A DNA stretch of 42,850 bases. Origin: Pelagibacterales bacterium SAG-MED31 (lineage in GTDB: Bacteria; Pseudomonadota; Alphaproteobacteria; HIMB59; GCA-002718135). A program made the position numbers and the translations under genes. Shown here one piece after another: positions 1 through 12,894 of the stretch; the first letter of the stretch is position 1; each line of letters opens with the position of its first letter. The stretch is taken from positions 1 through 42,850 of the forward strand of contig JACWEB010000006.1 of assembly GCA_014653715.1 (NCBI GenBank), read 5' to 3'. Under the pieces are notes generated by a model. The model was not told the origin of the DNA. It worked only from the letters and a program-made list of their open reading frames with translations, and did no database searches.

Positions 1-1692
1 GGTTATAATTTTGAAGACTCAATATTAATTTCTGAAAAAGTTGTTCAAGATGATGTTTTTACCTCAATTCATGTTGAGGAGTTTGAAGTAATGGCTAGAG
101 ATACAAAGTTAGGTCCAGAGGATATTACCAGAGATATTCCTAATGCTGGTGAAGAAATGCTTATTAATCTAGATGAGACTGGGATTGTTTATATTGGAGC
201 GGAGGTATCATCTGGAGATATACTTGTTGGTAAAGTTACACCAAAGGGCGAGTCTCCTATGACTCCAGAAGAGAAACTCTTAAGAGCTATTTTTGGTGAA
301 AAAGCTGCAGATGTTAAAGATACTAGCCTTCGAGTACCTCCCGGAGTAAAGGGAACTGTTGTAGAAATTAGAGTGTTTTCTAGAAGAGGAATTGAAAAAG
401 ATGAAAGAGCTATAAGCATTGAAAATTCCCAAATTGAAATGATTTCCAGAGATAGGGATGATGAATTAGATATTTTGAGAAAAAGTTTTGGTAATCATTT
501 AAAAGAAACTCTAATTGGTAAGACATATATTTCTGGATTAGATAATTTTGATAAAAATACTAAACTTTCATTTGAGCAACTAGACTCATTGAGTGTAAAC
601 GACTTAATGAAGATTAATATTGAAGAAGAAAAAATAACTTTACAAGTTGAGTCATTGATTAAGAATTATGAAAATCAGTTAGGAAATATTAATCAAAAGT
701 TTGAAAATAAAATTGACAAAATACAAAGTGGAGATGAGCTTTTGCCTGGTGTTTTAAAACTGATAAAAGTTTTCATTGCTGTTAAAAGAAAATTACAACC
801 TGGTGATAAAATGGCTGGAAGACATGGAAATAAGGGCGTAATTTCAAAAATTTGTCCTGTTGAAGACATGCCTTATTTAGAGGATGGTAGACCGGTAGAT
901 ATTGTCTTAAACCCATTAGGAGTTCCAAGTAGAATGAATATAGGTCAGATATTAGAGACACATTTAGGCTGGGCATCTGCATCATTAGGTAAGCAGGTAT
1001 CTGAAATGATTTCAAAAATGAAAATTGAAGGTCAAACAAATGATTTAAAAGATAAACTTTTACAAATTTATGAACAGAAGAACCATAAAGATAAAATAAA
1101 TGAAATGAATGATGATGAAATGCTTGAACTTGCAGAAAATTTGAAAGAGGGTGTTCCTTTTGCAACACCTGTTTTTGATGGTGCTAAAGAAAAAGACATA
1201 ACTTCTCTTCTTGAACAATCTGGGGTGTCTACTTCAGGTCAAGAAATTCTTTATGATGGTATATCTGGTCAAAAATTTGAGAGACCTGTAACAGTAGGCT
1301 ACGTATATATGTTAAAGCTTCATCATTTGGTTGATGAAAAAATTCATGCTAGGTCAATTGGTCCTTACAGTCTTGTAACTCAACAACCTTTAGGAGGAAA
1401 AGCGCAATTTGGAGGACAAAGATTTGGAGAAATGGAAGTCTGGGCTTTAGAGGCCTACGGAGCAGCTTATACTTTACAAGAAATTTTAACAATCAAATCT
1501 GATGACGTTGCTGGTAGGACAAAAGTATACGAGTCTATTGTTAAAGGTGACAATAATTTTGAGTCTGGTACCCCAGAGTCGTTTAACGTCATGGTCAAAG
1601 AATTAAGATCTCTAGGGTTAAACTTAGAGTTTAAAGAAAGTAAAAAAGAAGAATTAAATAAAATAGAAGCTATGGTGACTGATAATGAATAA
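1..1692 (+). CDS. rpoB: DNA-directed RNA polymerase subunit beta (C-terminal part, truncated at window start)
   Basis: Frame open from base 1 ([30 protein letters not shown]...), upstream of the listed ORF start at 91; contains RpoB motifs [19 protein letters not shown] and [30 protein letters not shown]; followed by rpoC. Confidence 0.98.
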   Translation, partial: GYNFEDSILISEKVVQDDVFTSIHVEEFEVMARDTKLGPEDITRDIPNAGEEMLINLDETGIVYIGAEVSSGDILVGKVTPKGESPMTPEEKLLRAIFGEKAADVKDTSLRVPPGVKGTVVEIRVFSRRGIEKDERAISIENSQIEMISRDRDDELDILRKSFGNHLKETLIGKTYISGLDNFDKNTKLSFEQLDSLSVNDLMKINIEEEKITLQVESLIKNYENQLGNINQKFENKIDKIQSGDELLPGVLKLIKVFIAVKRKLQPGDKMAGRHGNKGVISKICPVEDMPYLEDGRPVDIVLNPLGVPSRMNIGQILETHLGWASASLGKQVSEMISKMKIEGQTNDLKDKLLQIYEQKNHKDKINEMNDDEMLELAENLKEGVPFATPVFDGAKEKDITSLLEQSGVSTSGQEILYDGISGQKFERPVTVGYVYMLKLHHLVDEKIHARSIGPYSLVTQQPLGGKAQFGGQRFGEMEVWALEAYGAAYTLQEILTIKSDDVAGRTKVYESIVKGDNNFESGTPESFNVMVKELRSLGLNLEFKESKKEELNKIEAMVTDNE

Positions 1693-4600
1693 AGAATTAA
1701 TGAATATTTTTAACCAAAACCTAGGTGTTCAAAATTTTAATAGCCTAAAAATCTCAATAGCCAGTCCAGATGACATAAGATCATGGTCATTTGGTGAAAT
1801 AAAAAAACCAGAAACTATTAATTATAGAACTTTTAAGCCAGAAAAAGATGGACTATTTTGTTCAAGAATCTTTGGGCCAGTTAAAGATTATGAATGTCTT
1901 TGTGGAAAATACAAAAGAATGAAGTTCAGAGGAATTATCTGTGAAAAATGTGGTGTAGAGGTTACACTTTCTAAAGTTAGACGAGACAGAATGGGTCATA
2001 TTGAGCTTGCAGCTCCGGTTTCACATATTTGGTTTATGAAATCTCTTCCTAGTAGAATTGCAACATTATTAGATATGACAATTAAAAATTTAGAAAAGGT
2101 TTTATATTTTGAACAGTTTATAGTTGTCGAACCAGGTTTAACAGATTTAAAAAAAGGTGATATTATTTCTGAAGATCAATTCATTGATTATCAAGATGAA
2201 TATGGTGAAGACTCTTTTAGTGCATCAATAGGCGCTGAGGCAATTGAGCAAATACTTCTTAATATTGATTTACAAGCTGATTTCAATCAAACAAAAAATG
2301 ATCTTTTAGAAACTAAGTCAGAATTAAAAAAAACTAAGCTTACAAAACGTCTTAAACTTTTAGAGTCTTTTATAGTATCTAAGAATAAACCAGAATGGAT
2401 GATTTTAAGGGTATTGCCAGTAATACCTCCTGAGCTTAGACCACTTGTTCCTCTTGACGGGGGTAGATTTGCAACTAGTGATTTAAATGATCTTTATAGG
2501 AGAGTTATAAATAGAAACAATAGGTTGAAAAGATTAATTGATTTAAGAGCCCCTGATATCATCATAAGAAATGAAAAAAGAATGCTTCAGGAATCAGTTG
2601 ATGCATTATTTGATAATGGCAGAAGAGGTAGAGTAATAACTTCTACTAATAAGCGTCCTTTAAAGTCTCTTTCGGACATGCTTAAAGGTAAACAAGGTAG
2701 ATTTAGACAAAACCTATTAGGTAAAAGAGTAGATTATTCTGGTAGATCAGTAATAGTTGTAGGTCCAAATTTAAAATTGCACCAATGCGGAATTCCAAAA
2801 AAAATGGCACTTGAATTATTCAAACCATTTATTTTTCATAAACTAGATATTTATGGTTGGGCAAATACTATAAAGGCTGCAAAGAAATTAGTTGAAAAAG
2901 AAGATCCAAGAGTCTGGGATATACTCGAAGAGGTAATTAGAGAACATCCTGTTTTATTAAATAGAGCGCCTACTTTGCATAGGTTGGGTATACAGGCGTT
3001 TGAGCCAGTTTTGATTGAAGGTAAGTCAATACAATTACACCCATTGGTATGTACTGCTTTTAATGCTGACTTTGATGGTGATCAAATGGCAGTTCATGTT
3101 CCATTAAGTCTTGAAGCTCAATTAGAGGCAAGGGTTCTTATGATGAGTACAAATAATATACTTTCTCCTTCAAGTGGTAAACCTATCATTGTCCCATCGC
3201 AGGATATTGTATTGGGAATTTATTATCTTTCAATTATGAGAAATAAACAAAAAGGTGAAGGTAGATATTTTCTCGATACTAACGAAATTTTAAAAGCAGT
3301 TGAGCTAAAAGATATTAGTTTACACTCAAAGATTAATGTCAGAATTAAAAATTTTGATGATACAACTTCAAAAGTTGAGACAACTGCAGGAAGAATGTTA
3401 TTAGCTGAATCTCTACCTAAAAATAATAAAATAGATTTTAGTTTAATTAACAAAACTCTTACAAAAAAAGAGGTTAGTAATCTTATTGATACTGTTTATA
3501 GATTTTGTGGACAAAAAGAAACCGTATTATTTGCAGACAGCATTATGCAAATAGGTTTTAAATATGCAGCAATTGCTGGTATTTCCTTTGGAAAAGACGA
3601 TTTAATAATACCTGAAGAAAAGCAGAAATTGCTCGATGAAACTCAAGCAAAAGTCCAGGAATATGAAAATCAATATCAGGACGGCCTTATTACTCAAGGA
3701 GAGAAATACAACAAAGTAGTTGATGCTTGGTCAGAATGCACAAATAGAGTTGCAGATAAAATGTTGGATGTTATTTCAAATCCAGAAGATGACCAACCAA
3801 TTAATTCAGTTTATATGATGGCTCATTCTGGAGCAAGGGGATCTGCTGCTCAATTAAAACAGTTAGCCGGTATGAGAGGTTTAATGGCAAAACCATCTGG
3901 TGAAATTATTGAAAACCCCATAAAATCAAATTTTAAGGAAGGACTTTCCGTCTTAGAATATTTTACATCTACACACGGAGCAAGGAAAGGTCTTGCTGAT
4001 ACAGCTTTAAAAACAGCTAGTAGTGGGTACTTAACCAGAAGATTAGTTGATGTAGCTCAAGATGCAGTTATTAGAGAATTAGATTGTGGTACAAATAATG
4101 GTGTTTTTGTTGAAGAAATAGTTGACTCTGGAAATATTACCTCTCCATTATCTGAGAGAGTTCTCGGACGTACCCCTGCTAATGATATTCCAAATTCAAA
4201 TAATGATATTATTATTAAAGCTGGAGAAATAATTGAAGAAAAACATCTTGAGGAAATAAATAACTCAGGAATAAGATCAATGAAAATTAGATCAGTTTTA
4301 ACATGTCAAACAGAAGATGGAATTTGCTCTAAATGCTATGGAAGAGACTTAGCAAGAGGTACTGAAGTAAACATTGGTGAGGCTGTCGGAATCATTGCGG
4401 CTCAATCTATTGGTGAGCCAGGTACACAGCTAACTATGAGAACATTCCATATTGGAGGCGCTGCAAGTTCTTCAGTTGAGCAATCTAATGCGGTTTCTCC
4501 AATACAAGGTACTGTAAAGTTTGAGAACATAAGATTAATTGAAGATAAAACAGGCAATAAGATAATATTAAGCAGAAATGCAAAAATTAAAATAATATTA

Positions 4601-5815
4601 GAAAAAGATGAAAAGTTTTCATTCAACATACCTTTTGGATCAAAGCTACTTATTCAGGATAATCAAACAGTTAAAATAAATGAGCTTTTAGCAGAATGGG
4701 ATCCTTATACTCTTCCAATAATAGCTGAAAAAGAGGGAATAATAAAATATGTTGATTTACAACAAGGTATTTCATTTAGAGAGTCTATTGATGATACAAC
4801 TGGTATTTCAAGTAAAATTGTAATTGATTGGAGTCAAAATCCAAAATCTAAGAATTTTAAACCAGCCATAAATATTACTAACTCTCTAGATGGTAATCAA
4901 GATGATGATTCAGAGATAATCAATTATCCAATGTCTATTGACTCTATTCTTAGTGTCGAGGATGGACAAGAGGTTTCTGCTGGTCAAGTGCTAGCGAGAA
5001 TTCCAAAGGAGTCGTCGAAAACTAAAGACATCACTGGAGGCCTTCCAAGAGTTGCTGAACTTTTTGAGGCCAGAAAACCAAAGGATCCAGCAATTATGTG
5101 TGAGATTGATGGACAAATTTCTTTTGGTAAAGATTATAAGAATAAAAGAAGATTAATAATAACAGGTGTAGATGAGGAAAATACATTTGAAACATTAATT
5201 CCAAGGTCTAAATATCTTAATGTCCAAGAAGGAGATTTTGTTAAGAAGGGAGACATATTAGTTGAAGGAACCCCAGTACCTCATGATATTCTGCGAATTT
5301 TAGGTGTTGAAGAATTAGCAAGATATTTAGTTAAAGAGGTCCAGGCTGTTTATAAACTTCAGGGTGTATATATTAATGATAAGCACATAGAGACTATTGC
5401 AAGACAAATGTTGCAAAAAGTCTTAATTAAAGATCCTGGTGACTCAACTTTAATTGCTGGAGAGCAAATTCAAAAAAGAGATTTATTAAAAATTAATAAA
5501 CTGCTTGAGTCTCAAAACAAAAAACTTGTCAACTTTGAACCAGTACTCTTAGGTATTACTAAAGCAAGTCTTCAAACTTCTTCATTTATTTCTGCAGCAT
5601 CATTTCAAGAAACCACAAAAGTACTTACAGATGCAGCTACAATAGGTAAGATTGATACTTTGTCTGGTCTTAAAGAAAATGTTATTGTTGGACGTCTGAT
5701 TCCTGCAGGAACTGGCAAAATGACATCTGAATATGAAAAAATTGCTAAGGTTAAAGATCAGGAGATATTAGCTCAAAAAAATAATATGGAAGAAAACAGT
5801 GAAATATCTGAATAA
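1685..5815 (+). CDS. rpoC: DNA-directed RNA polymerase subunit beta'
   Basis: 1376 aa; zinc-binding [24 protein letters not shown], catalytic [12 protein letters not shown]; overlaps rpoB by 8 bp. Confidence 0.99.
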   Translation: MNKELMNIFNQNLGVQNFNSLKISIASPDDIRSWSFGEIKKPETINYRTFKPEKDGLFCSRIFGPVKDYECLCGKYKRMKFRGIICEKCGVEVTLSKVRRDRMGHIELAAPVSHIWFMKSLPSRIATLLDMTIKNLEKVLYFEQFIVVEPGLTDLKKGDIISEDQFIDYQDEYGEDSFSASIGAEAIEQILLNIDLQADFNQTKNDLLETKSELKKTKLTKRLKLLESFIVSKNKPEWMILRVLPVIPPELRPLVPLDGGRFATSDLNDLYRRVINRNNRLKRLIDLRAPDIIIRNEKRMLQESVDALFDNGRRGRVITSTNKRPLKSLSDMLKGKQGRFRQNLLGKRVDYSGRSVIVVGPNLKLHQCGIPKKMALELFKPFIFHKLDIYGWANTIKAAKKLVEKEDPRVWDILEEVIREHPVLLNRAPTLHRLGIQAFEPVLIEGKSIQLHPLVCTAFNADFDGDQMAVHVPLSLEAQLEARVLMMSTNNILSPSSGKPIIVPSQDIVLGIYYLSIMRNKQKGEGRYFLDTNEILKAVELKDISLHSKINVRIKNFDDTTSKVETTAGRMLLAESLPKNNKIDFSLINKTLTKKEVSNLIDTVYRFCGQKETVLFADSIMQIGFKYAAIAGISFGKDDLIIPEEKQKLLDETQAKVQEYENQYQDGLITQGEKYNKVVDAWSECTNRVADKMLDVISNPEDDQPINSVYMMAHSGARGSAAQLKQLAGMRGLMAKPSGEIIENPIKSNFKEGLSVLEYFTSTHGARKGLADTALKTASSGYLTRRLVDVAQDAVIRELDCGTNNGVFVEEIVDSGNITSPLSERVLGRTPANDIPNSNNDIIIKAGEIIEEKHLEEINNSGIRSMKIRSVLTCQTEDGICSKCYGRDLARGTEVNIGEAVGIIAAQSIGEPGTQLTMRTFHIGGAASSSVEQSNAVSPIQGTVKFENIRLIEDKTGNKIILSRNAKIKIILEKDEKFSFNIPFGSKLLIQDNQTVKINELLAEWDPYTLPIIAEKEGIIKYVDLQQGISFRESIDDTTGISSKIVIDWSQNPKSKNFKPAINITNSLDGNQDDDSEIINYPMSIDSILSVEDGQEVSAGQVLARIPKESSKTKDITGGLPRVAELFEARKPKDPAIMCEIDGQISFGKDYKNKRRLIITGVDEENTFETLIPRSKYLNVQEGDFVKKGDILVEGTPVPHDILRILGVEELARYLVKEVQAVYKLQGVYINDKHIETIARQMLQKVLIKDPGDSTLIAGEQIQKRDLLKINKLLESQNKKLVNFEPVLLGITKASLQTSSFISAASFQETTKVLTDAATIGKIDTLSGLKENVIVGRLIPAGTGKMTSEYEKIAKVKDQEILAQKNNMEENSEISE

Positions 5816-5828
5816 TTTGCATATATTT

Positions 5829-5865
5829 CTTGACTTTATTGCCCTCAATTAATAAAGACCTGAAA
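5829..5865 (+). promoter_or_regulatory. Candidate promoter upstream of rpsL (CTTGACTTT -35-like element)
   Basis: CTTGACTTT at 5829-5837 in the 103-bp rpoC-rpsL intergenic region; same 9-mer occurs upstream of rpsM. The -10 is weak (TAAAGA at 17 bp spacing). Confidence 0.4.
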
Positions 5866-5918
5866 CTTTTTGTTAATGGTAGTGGAAAATTAATTCCAAA
5901 CACTTAACAGGGGAAATT

Positions 5919-6290
5919 ATGCCGACTATAAACCAATTAGTTAGAAAAGGAAGAACAGCCCAAAAAAAAAGGAACAAAGTTCCTGCTTTGGGAGCTTGCC
6001 CTCAAAAAAGAGGAGTGTGTACTAGGGTTTATACAACAACACCAAAAAAACCTAATTCAGCACTTCGTAAAGTAGCTAGAGTTAAACTCACTAATGGACA
6101 GGAGGTATCTGCGTACATTCCTGGAGAAGGTCACAATCTTCAAGAACATTCAGTTGTCTTGCTTAGAGGTGGAAGAGTAAAAGATTTACCTGGGGTTCGA
6201 TACCATATTTTAAGAGGCACTTTAGATACACAAGGTGTTAGTGCAAGAAAACAAAGACGCTCTTTATATGGCGCAAAAAAACCTAAATAG
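5919..6290 (+). CDS. rpsL: 30S ribosomal protein S12
   Basis: [12 protein letters not shown]...[19 protein letters not shown]...; AGGGGA Shine-Dalgarno upstream. Confidence 0.99.
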   Translation: MPTINQLVRKGRTAQKKRNKVPALGACPQKRGVCTRVYTTTPKKPNSALRKVARVKLTNGQEVSAYIPGEGHNLQEHSVVLLRGGRVKDLPGVRYHILRGTLDTQGVSARKQRRSLYGAKKPK

Positions 6291-6292
6291 AT

Positions 6293-6763
6293 ATGTCAAG
6301 AAGAAGAGCTGCTGAAAAAAGAGTTGTTATACCAGATCATAAATTTAAAGATATTGTTCTAACTAAATTTATGAATAGGATAATGATTGATGGAAAAAAA
6401 TCTACTTCAGAAAAAATAGTTTATGGGGCATTTGAAATTTTATCTGAAAAAACTGAAAAAAGTCCTATAGATTTTTTCCATGAAGCTCTTAACAATGTTA
6501 AACCAAGTCTTGAAGTAAGATCAAGAAGAGTTGGTGGAGCAACATACCAAGTACCAATGGAAGTTCGACCTAGAAGAGCTCAAACTCTAGCAATGAAATG
6601 GATAGTTGACGCAGCTATTAAAAGAAATGAAAAAACCATGAGGGAAAGAGTAGCTAATGAAATTTTTGATGCATTTAATAATAAAGGTAATTCTGTAAAA
6701 AAACGTGAAGAAACTCATAAAATGGCCGAAGCAAACAGAGCATTTTCTCATTTTAGGTGGTAG
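6293..6763 (+). CDS. rpsG: 30S ribosomal protein S7
   Basis: [10 protein letters not shown]...[30 protein letters not shown]. Confidence 0.99.
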   Translation: MSRRRAAEKRVVIPDHKFKDIVLTKFMNRIMIDGKKSTSEKIVYGAFEILSEKTEKSPIDFFHEALNNVKPSLEVRSRRVGGATYQVPMEVRPRRAQTLAMKWIVDAAIKRNEKTMRERVANEIFDAFNNKGNSVKKREETHKMAEANRAFSHFRW

Positions 6764-6769
6764 TAAAAT

Positions 6770-8848
6770 ATGTCTAGAACTCATAGCTTAGCAAAGTATA
6801 GAAACATTGGCATAATGGCACACATTGATGCAGGTAAAACAACAACAACAGAAAGAATATTATATTATACTGGAAAGTCTCATAAAATAGGTGAGGTTCA
6901 TGATGGTGCTGCCACAATGGATTGGATGGAGCAAGAGCAAGAAAGAGGTATAACTATTACTTCAGCGGCAACCACTTGTTTTTGGAATGATCATAGAGTT
7001 AATATAATTGACACTCCAGGGCATGTTGACTTTACTATTGAAGTTGAAAGATCCCTTAAAGTACTTGATGGTGCTGTAGCTGTATTTGATGGAGTCGCGG
7101 GTGTTGAACCTCAATCAGAAACTGTTTGGCGTCAAGCTGATAAATACAATGTTCCTAGAATGTGTTTTATAAATAAATTAGATAGAACTGGAGCTAACTT
7201 TTTTATGTGTGTTGATATGATTCCTGATAGACTAGGCTCTTATCCATTAGTGTTGCAATTACCAATAGGAATTGAGAGTGATTTAAAAGGAGTAGTTGAT
7301 TTAGTTTCAAATCATGCAATAGTATGGCAGGATGAAAGTCTAGGTGCTAAATTTGATATTACAGAAATACCTGATGATTTAAAAAAACAAGCAGGAGAAT
7401 ATAGAGAAAAGTTAATTGAAAAAGTTGTTGAAGAAGATGATTCTATCATGGAGTCATATTTAGAAGGAAACGAACCTTCTGTAGAGGAATTAAAAAAATG
7501 CATTCGAAAAGGTACAATTAAGGGATCATTCGTTCCTGTACTAACTGGATCTGCTTTCAAAAATAAAGGAGTTCAACCTCTACTTGATGCAGTCATAGAC
7601 TACATGCCCTCACCTATTGATGTAGCCAGTGTGCGCGGTGTAGCTGTTGATGATGATACAAAAGAATTAGATAGAAAATGTGATGATAGTGCGCCTTTTA
7701 GCGCTTTAGCATTTAAAATTATGACAGATCCATTTGTTGGAAGTTTAACTTTTACCAGGATTTATTCTGGAACTATTAATACAAAAGACTCAGTTTTAAA
7801 TTCAAATTCAGGAAAGAAAGAAAATATAGGTAGAATGCTTCTCATGCATGCAAATAATAGAGAAGAGATCAAAACTGCCAATGCCGGTGATATTGTTGCT
7901 CTCGTGGGTTTGAAAGATGTAACTACCGGGGAAACACTATGTTCTGTTAATGATCCTATAGTGTTAGAAAGAATGGATTTTCCAGATCCTGTTATAGAAG
8001 TTGCCGTTGAGCCTAAAACCAAGGCTGATCATGAAAAAATGGGAACAGCATTAGGCAGATTAGCCCAGGAAGATCCGAGTTTTAGAGTAACAACTGATCA
8101 CGAAAGTGGTCAAACAATAATTAAAGGTATGGGGGAACTTCATCTAGAAATTTTAGTTGATAGAATGAAAAGAGAGTTCAAAGTTGAAGCAAATGTTGGC
8201 GCTCCTCAAGTTGCTTACAGAGAAACAATTTCAAGTCCCTTTGATGTTGATTATACTCACAAAAAGCAGTCTGGTGGAGCTGGTCAATTTGCAAGAGTAA
8301 AAATAACTTTTGAACCAGGAGATCCAGGAAGTGGATATGAATTCATAAATAAAATTAAAGGTGGAAATATACCTACAGAGCTTATTCCTGGTGTTGAAAA
8401 AGGTCTAATTGCACAACAACAAACTGGTGTTATGGCGGGTTTCCCATGTATTGATTTTAAAGCAACTTTAACTGATGGTGCTTACCATGATGTTGACTCT
8501 AGTGTTTTAGCTTTTGAAATAGCTGCTAGGGCTGCATTTAGAGAAGGTATTGCTAAAGCAAATCCCGTTTTGCTTGAGCCAATGATGAAAGTTGAAGTTG
8601 TAACTCCAGAAGAATATATGGGTGACGTAATCGGAGATTTAAATAGTCGAAGAGGACAAGTTCAAGAGATGTCAACAAGAGGAAATGCAAATGTTGTTGA
8701 TGCAATGGTCCCTCTTGCAAACATGTTTGGATATGTAAATAATCTTAGATCTCTTACTCAAGGTAGAGCAAATTATTCAATGCAATTTGACCATTATGAG
8801 CAAGTTCCATCCAATGTTGCAGATGAAGTAAAGGCAAAGTTAGCATAA
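6770..8848 (+). CDS. fusA: Elongation factor G
   Basis: 692 aa; [42 protein letters not shown]. Confidence 0.99.
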   Translation: MSRTHSLAKYRNIGIMAHIDAGKTTTTERILYYTGKSHKIGEVHDGAATMDWMEQEQERGITITSAATTCFWNDHRVNIIDTPGHVDFTIEVERSLKVLDGAVAVFDGVAGVEPQSETVWRQADKYNVPRMCFINKLDRTGANFFMCVDMIPDRLGSYPLVLQLPIGIESDLKGVVDLVSNHAIVWQDESLGAKFDITEIPDDLKKQAGEYREKLIEKVVEEDDSIMESYLEGNEPSVEELKKCIRKGTIKGSFVPVLTGSAFKNKGVQPLLDAVIDYMPSPIDVASVRGVAVDDDTKELDRKCDDSAPFSALAFKIMTDPFVGSLTFTRIYSGTINTKDSVLNSNSGKKENIGRMLLMHANNREEIKTANAGDIVALVGLKDVTTGETLCSVNDPIVLERMDFPDPVIEVAVEPKTKADHEKMGTALGRLAQEDPSFRVTTDHESGQTIIKGMGELHLEILVDRMKREFKVEANVGAPQVAYRETISSPFDVDYTHKKQSGGAGQFARVKITFEPGDPGSGYEFINKIKGGNIPTELIPGVEKGLIAQQQTGVMAGFPCIDFKATLTDGAYHDVDSSVLAFEIAARAAFREGIAKANPVLLEPMMKVEVVTPEEYMGDVIGDLNSRRGQVQEMSTRGNANVVDAMVPLANMFGYVNNLRSLTQGRANYSMQFDHYEQVPSNVADEVKAKLA

Positions 8849-9156
8849 TGGAATCTCAAAATATTAGAATAAGATTAAGAGCTTTTGATAATAAACTCTT
8901 AGATAATAGTACCGGTGAAATTATTAACACTGCAAAAAGAACTGGCGCCAAAGTAAGAGGCCCTATTCCATTACCTACAAGATTTGAAAAATTTACTGTA
9001 AATAAATCTCCTCACGTAGATAAAAAAAGTCGTGATCAATTTGAAATAAGAACACACAATAGATTAATTGACATTATTGATCCAACTCCTCAAACAGTGG
9101 ATGCATTGATGAAACTCGATTTATCAGCTGGTGTGGAAGTAGACATAAAGATTTAA
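8848..9156 (+). CDS. rpsJ: 30S ribosomal protein S10
   Basis: [14 protein letters not shown]...[45 protein letters not shown] 1-bp overlap with fusA. Confidence 0.98.
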   Translation: MESQNIRIRLRAFDNKLLDNSTGEIINTAKRTGAKVRGPIPLPTRFEKFTVNKSPHVDKKSRDQFEIRTHNRLIDIIDPTPQTVDALMKLDLSAGVEVDIKI

Positions 9157-9158
9157 TT

Positions 9159-9806
9159 ATGAAAAAAAGAACAGGTTTAATAGCAACTAAAATTGGTAAT
9201 AGTTCATATTATAGTGAAGATGGTAATGTAATTCCCGTTACTGTTTTAAAGGTTGATGAGTGTATTGTTTCAAATATTAAAACTTTTGAAAAAGATGGAT
9301 ATTCATCACTTCAAGTAGTCTCTATAGATAGTAAGACTGATGTAAAAAAAATTAAAAAACCTCAACAAAAATTGTTTGCAAATATAAAGTCTAATCCAAA
9401 AAAAATTATAAAAGAATTTAGAATTGATCCAGAGAACGTTTTAGAAGTTGGTACAAAACTTAGTGTAAATCATTTTAAAAAGGATCAATTTGTTGATGTT
9501 ACATCTAAATCAATTGGTAAAGGTTTTGCTGGCGTAATGAAAAGACATAACTTTGGTGGCTTAAGAGCTTCACATGGTGTTTCAATATCTCATAGATCCC
9601 ATGGTTCTACAGGTCAGAACCAAGATCCTGGAAGAGTTTTTAAAGGTAAGAAAATGGCAGGCCACATGGGTGCAAAAAAAGTAACTAAACAAAATCTCAA
9701 AGTAATAGATGTCGACGAAGAAAATAAAATACTTATTATTAATGGATCTGTTCCAGGTAGAAAAAATTCAGTAGTTTTTGTTAATGACGCAATAAAGAAA
9801 ATTTAA
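9159..9806 (+). CDS. rplC: 50S ribosomal protein L3
   Basis: GLIATKIG...GKGFAGVMKRHNFGGLRASHGVSISHRSHGSTGQNQDPGRVFKGKKMAGHMG. Confidence 0.98.
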   Translation: MKKRTGLIATKIGNSSYYSEDGNVIPVTVLKVDECIVSNIKTFEKDGYSSLQVVSIDSKTDVKKIKKPQQKLFANIKSNPKKIIKEFRIDPENVLEVGTKLSVNHFKKDQFVDVTSKSIGKGFAGVMKRHNFGGLRASHGVSISHRSHGSTGQNQDPGRVFKGKKMAGHMGAKKVTKQNLKVIDVDEENKILIINGSVPGRKNSVVFVNDAIKKI

Positions 9807-9808
9807 AT

Positions 9809-10432
9809 ATGAAAAAACAAATAGTTAACCTTGAAAATAAAAAAATAAAAGATTTTGAAATTAATTTGAATATCTTTGGTATTAAGCTTTTACCTGATAT
9901 AATTCATCAATACATCAGATATCAAAACGCTAAATCAAGACAAGGGACGCATAAAACAAAATCTAGATCAGAAGTAAATGGTAAGGCAAAAAAACCTTTT
10001 TCTCAAAAAGGGACAGGTAATGCTAGACAAGGAAGTAGTAAACCGCCTCACTTTAGAGGTGGAGCAACATCTATGGGGCCAGTTCCAAGAGATCATTCAT
10101 TTACTCTCAACAAAAAGGAAAAAAAGATTGCTCTAAAATCAGCACTTTCATCAAAGCTACTTGAAGACAATATTATCTTCTTAGATACATTAGAGGTTAA
10201 GACTCATAAAACAAAAGATTTAGTTTCTAAGCTTGAAAATTTTGATTTTAATACTGCATTATTTGTTTACGGAGAAGAAAAAATTAATGATAATTTTAAG
10301 AAAGCATCTTCAAATATACCCCATGTGTCACTTTTAAGTTGTAGTGGTATCAACGTTAAGGATTTAATATCAAATCACAAGATTTTTATAGATGAAAAAT
10401 CTATTAATCACATAACTAAAAGATTGTCATGA
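9809..10432 (+). CDS. rplD: 50S ribosomal protein L4
   Basis: KKPFSQKGTGNARQGSSKPPHFRGGATSMGPVPRDHSFTLNKK. Confidence 0.97.
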   Translation: MKKQIVNLENKKIKDFEINLNIFGIKLLPDIIHQYIRYQNAKSRQGTHKTKSRSEVNGKAKKPFSQKGTGNARQGSSKPPHFRGGATSMGPVPRDHSFTLNKKEKKIALKSALSSKLLEDNIIFLDTLEVKTHKTKDLVSKLENFDFNTALFVYGEEKINDNFKKASSNIPHVSLLSCSGINVKDLISNHKIFIDEKSINHITKRLS

Positions 10433-10743
10433 AAAATAATAATATAATATCTGACGAAAAAGCTCTTAGTATTATTCTTAAGCCAATGTTAACAGAAAAA
10501 TCTACCAACCTAAATCAATTCAATCAATATACCTTTATAGTTAATAAAAATTCTAATTCTCATGATATTCAGCAGGCAATTGAGAAAATTTTTAAAGTTA
10601 AGGTTACTAAAGTAAATACATCTGTAATTAGAGGAAAGCTTAAGTCTTTCAAAGGCAACCTTGGATTTAAAAAAGATATTAAGAAAGCAATTGTAACTTT
10701 GGCTGATGGAAATACAATTGACTCATCTTTGGAGATTAAATAA
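10429..10743 (+). CDS. rplW: 50S ribosomal protein L23
   Basis: [49 protein letters not shown]; position between rplD and rplB. Confidence 0.96.
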   Translation: MKNNNIISDEKALSIILKPMLTEKSTNLNQFNQYTFIVNKNSNSHDIQQAIEKIFKVKVTKVNTSVIRGKLKSFKGNLGFKKDIKKAIVTLADGNTIDSSLEIK

Positions 10744-11564
10744 TGTTAATAAAATTAAAACCTAATACACCAGGCCAAAGAGGTACTGTTTTAGTATCAA
10801 AAAAACATTTATCAAAGGAAAAACCTTTTAAAAATCTTACGAAAGCGCAAAAGTCTACTGGGGGAAGAAATAATCAGGGACGAATTACATCCAGAAGAAT
10901 GGGCGGTGGGGTTAAAAGAAAATATAGAGTTATTGATTTTAAACGAAATAAATTCGACATTAATGCTGAAGTTGTAAGGAACGAATATGATCCCAATAGA
11001 TCCTCATTTATTTCTTTAATTAAATATGAAGATGGAGAATATAGATATATCCTATCTCCAAAAAATATCTCTGTAGGTGATAATGTTTCATCTGGAATGA
11101 ATGTTGAGATTAAAGATGGTAATTGTCTTCCTCTTAAAAATATACCTATTGGAACATATGTTCATAATATTGAGCTAAAACCAGGCGCTGGTGGTCAGCT
11201 TGTAAGATCTGCAGGAACATCAGCACAAATTGTTTCAAAAGAAGATTTATATATTCAAATTAAACTAGTTTCAGGTGAAATAAGACTTATAAACAAAAAT
11301 TCTATGGCTACTGTTGGTGTTTTATCTAATCCAGATAATAAAAATATTAAATTAGGTAAGGCTGGTAGAAAAAGATATCTTGGATTTAGACCTAAAGTTA
11401 GAGGTGTAGTTATGAATCCCGTTGATCACCCGCATGGTGGTGGTGAAGGAAGAACTTCTGGAGGTAGGCATCCAGTAACGCCTTGGGGAGTTTCAACAAA
11501 AGGAAAAAAAACAAGAAGTAATAAAAAAACAAATACATTTATAATTAGAAGAAGGAAAAAATAA
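10743..11564 (+). CDS. rplB: 50S ribosomal protein L2
   Basis: [26 protein letters not shown]...[25 protein letters not shown]. Confidence 0.99.
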   Translation: MLIKLKPNTPGQRGTVLVSKKHLSKEKPFKNLTKAQKSTGGRNNQGRITSRRMGGGVKRKYRVIDFKRNKFDINAEVVRNEYDPNRSSFISLIKYEDGEYRYILSPKNISVGDNVSSGMNVEIKDGNCLPLKNIPIGTYVHNIELKPGAGGQLVRSAGTSAQIVSKEDLYIQIKLVSGEIRLINKNSMATVGVLSNPDNKNIKLGKAGRKRYLGFRPKVRGVVMNPVDHPHGGGEGRTSGGRHPVTPWGVSTKGKKTRSNKKTNTFIIRRRKK

Positions 11565-11842
11565 TGGCTAGATCAGTTTGGAAAGGACCTTTTGTAGATA
11601 TTAATTTGCTAAAAAAAGCAGAAAAAGTATCTGACTCTGGAAGAAAAGAAGTCATTAAAACGTGGTCAAGAAGATCAACAATTCTTCCTCAATTTGTTGG
11701 TCTCACCTTTGGTGTATATAATGGGCAAAAATTTGTACCAGTAAGTGTTACTGAACATATGGTTGGGCATAAATTTGGAGAATTTTCACCAACAAGAAAT
11801 TTTAAAGGGCATACAGCTGCAGATAAGAAGGCTGGTAAATAA
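11564..11842 (+). CDS. rpsS: 30S ribosomal protein S19
   Basis: [12 protein letters not shown]...[28 protein letters not shown]. Confidence 0.99.
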   Translation: MARSVWKGPFVDINLLKKAEKVSDSGRKEVIKTWSRRSTILPQFVGLTFGVYNGQKFVPVSVTEHMVGHKFGEFSPTRNFKGHTAADKKAGK

Positions 11843-11845
11843 AAT

Positions 11846-12214
11846 ATGAGTTTAGAAACTACATCAATAGCTAGAGACAATACTATAAGAGTAAGTCAGT
11901 TAAAACTTGCTAACATTACTAGGTTAATTGTTAATCAAAAAGTAAGTAAGGCGGTTGAACAACTTAAATTTTCAAATAAAAGAATCTCTCAAAATGTTTT
12001 AAAAGTATTAAATTCAGCTATTGCTAATGCTGAAAATAACAAACAATTAGACATTGATAATTTATATATAAAAGAAGCATATGTTGGAAAAAGTTTAAGT
12101 ATGAAAAGATTCAGACCAAGAGCAAAAGGAAGAGCATCTTCAATTTTAAAACCATTTAGTAAATTAACTATAATCTTAGAAGAAAGAACAAATAAAAAAG
12201 AGGAACAAAAATAA
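11846..12214 (+). CDS. rplV: 50S ribosomal protein L22
   Basis: L22 core ([38 protein letters not shown]); position between rpsS and rpsC. Confidence 0.96.
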   Translation: MSLETTSIARDNTIRVSQLKLANITRLIVNQKVSKAVEQLKFSNKRISQNVLKVLNSAIANAENNKQLDIDNLYIKEAYVGKSLSMKRFRPRAKGRASSILKPFSKLTIILEERTNKKEEQK

Positions 12215-12216
12215 CA

Positions 12217-12894
12217 ATGGGACAAAAAGTAAATCCAAATGGTATAAGATTAGGTATCAACAGAACTTGGTCATCAAGATGGTTTTCAAATTCTGATTAT
12301 TCAAAGCTGCTACATCAAGATTTAGAAATAAAGCAGTTTGTTGAAAAAAAATTAAAAAATGCAAGTGTTTCAAAAGTAAATATAGAAAGAGCTGCAAAAA
12401 AATTAAGAATTTCAATCTATAGTTCTAGGCCTGGAATTATAATTGGAAAAAAAGGGGCAGATATAGAAAGTCTAAAAAATAAATTATCCTCTTTATCAAA
12501 TCTAGAAGTGTTTCTTGATATTAAAGAGGTTAGAAAGCCAGAAGTTGAAGCTAAACTCGTTGCTGAAAATATAGCTTCTCAATTGGAGAGACGTATATCA
12601 TTTAGAAGAGCTATGAAAAAAGCTGTGCAATCTTCAATGAGATTAGGTGCAAAAGGTGTAAAAGTTGTATGTAGTGGAAGATTGGGTGGCGCAGAAATTG
12701 CTAGAACTGAAAAGTATCATGAAGGAAGCGTTCCTCTTCATACACTAAGAAGTGATATAGATTATGCTCAAGCAGAAGCTGAAACAACTTATGGAATATG
12801 TGGAATAAAAGTTTGGATAAACAAAGGTGATATACTTGCAAAAGATCCATATGCGAGTGAAAAAAAGCAAATTGAAATGGGGAGTGTAAGATAA
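12217..12894 (+). CDS. rpsC: 30S ribosomal protein S3
   Basis: [23 protein letters not shown]...[14 protein letters not shown] (KH domain). Confidence 0.98.
   Translation: MGQKVNPNGIRLGINRTWSSRWFSNSDYSKLLHQDLEIKQFVEKKLKNASVSKVNIERAAKKLRISIYSSRPGIIIGKKGADIESLKNKLSSLSNLEVFLDIKEVRKPEVEAKLVAENIASQLERRISFRRAMKKAVQSSMRLGAKGVKVVCSGRLGGAEIARTEKYHEGSVPLHTLRSDIDYAQAEAETTYGICGIKVWINKGDILAKDPYASEKKQIEMGSVR

Noticed and set aside
189-419. Antisense ORFs within rpoB/rpoC (e.g. 189-419, 782-1168, 3223-3453, 4402-4629)
   Set aside because: They are complements of strongly conserved coding sequence with no recognisable protein motif; typical shadow ORFs.
5865-5910. Weak stem TGGAA-AATTAA-TTCCA in the rpsL leader
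   Set aside because: Only 5 bp with an AT loop and no U-tract; not distinguishable from chance without covariation data.
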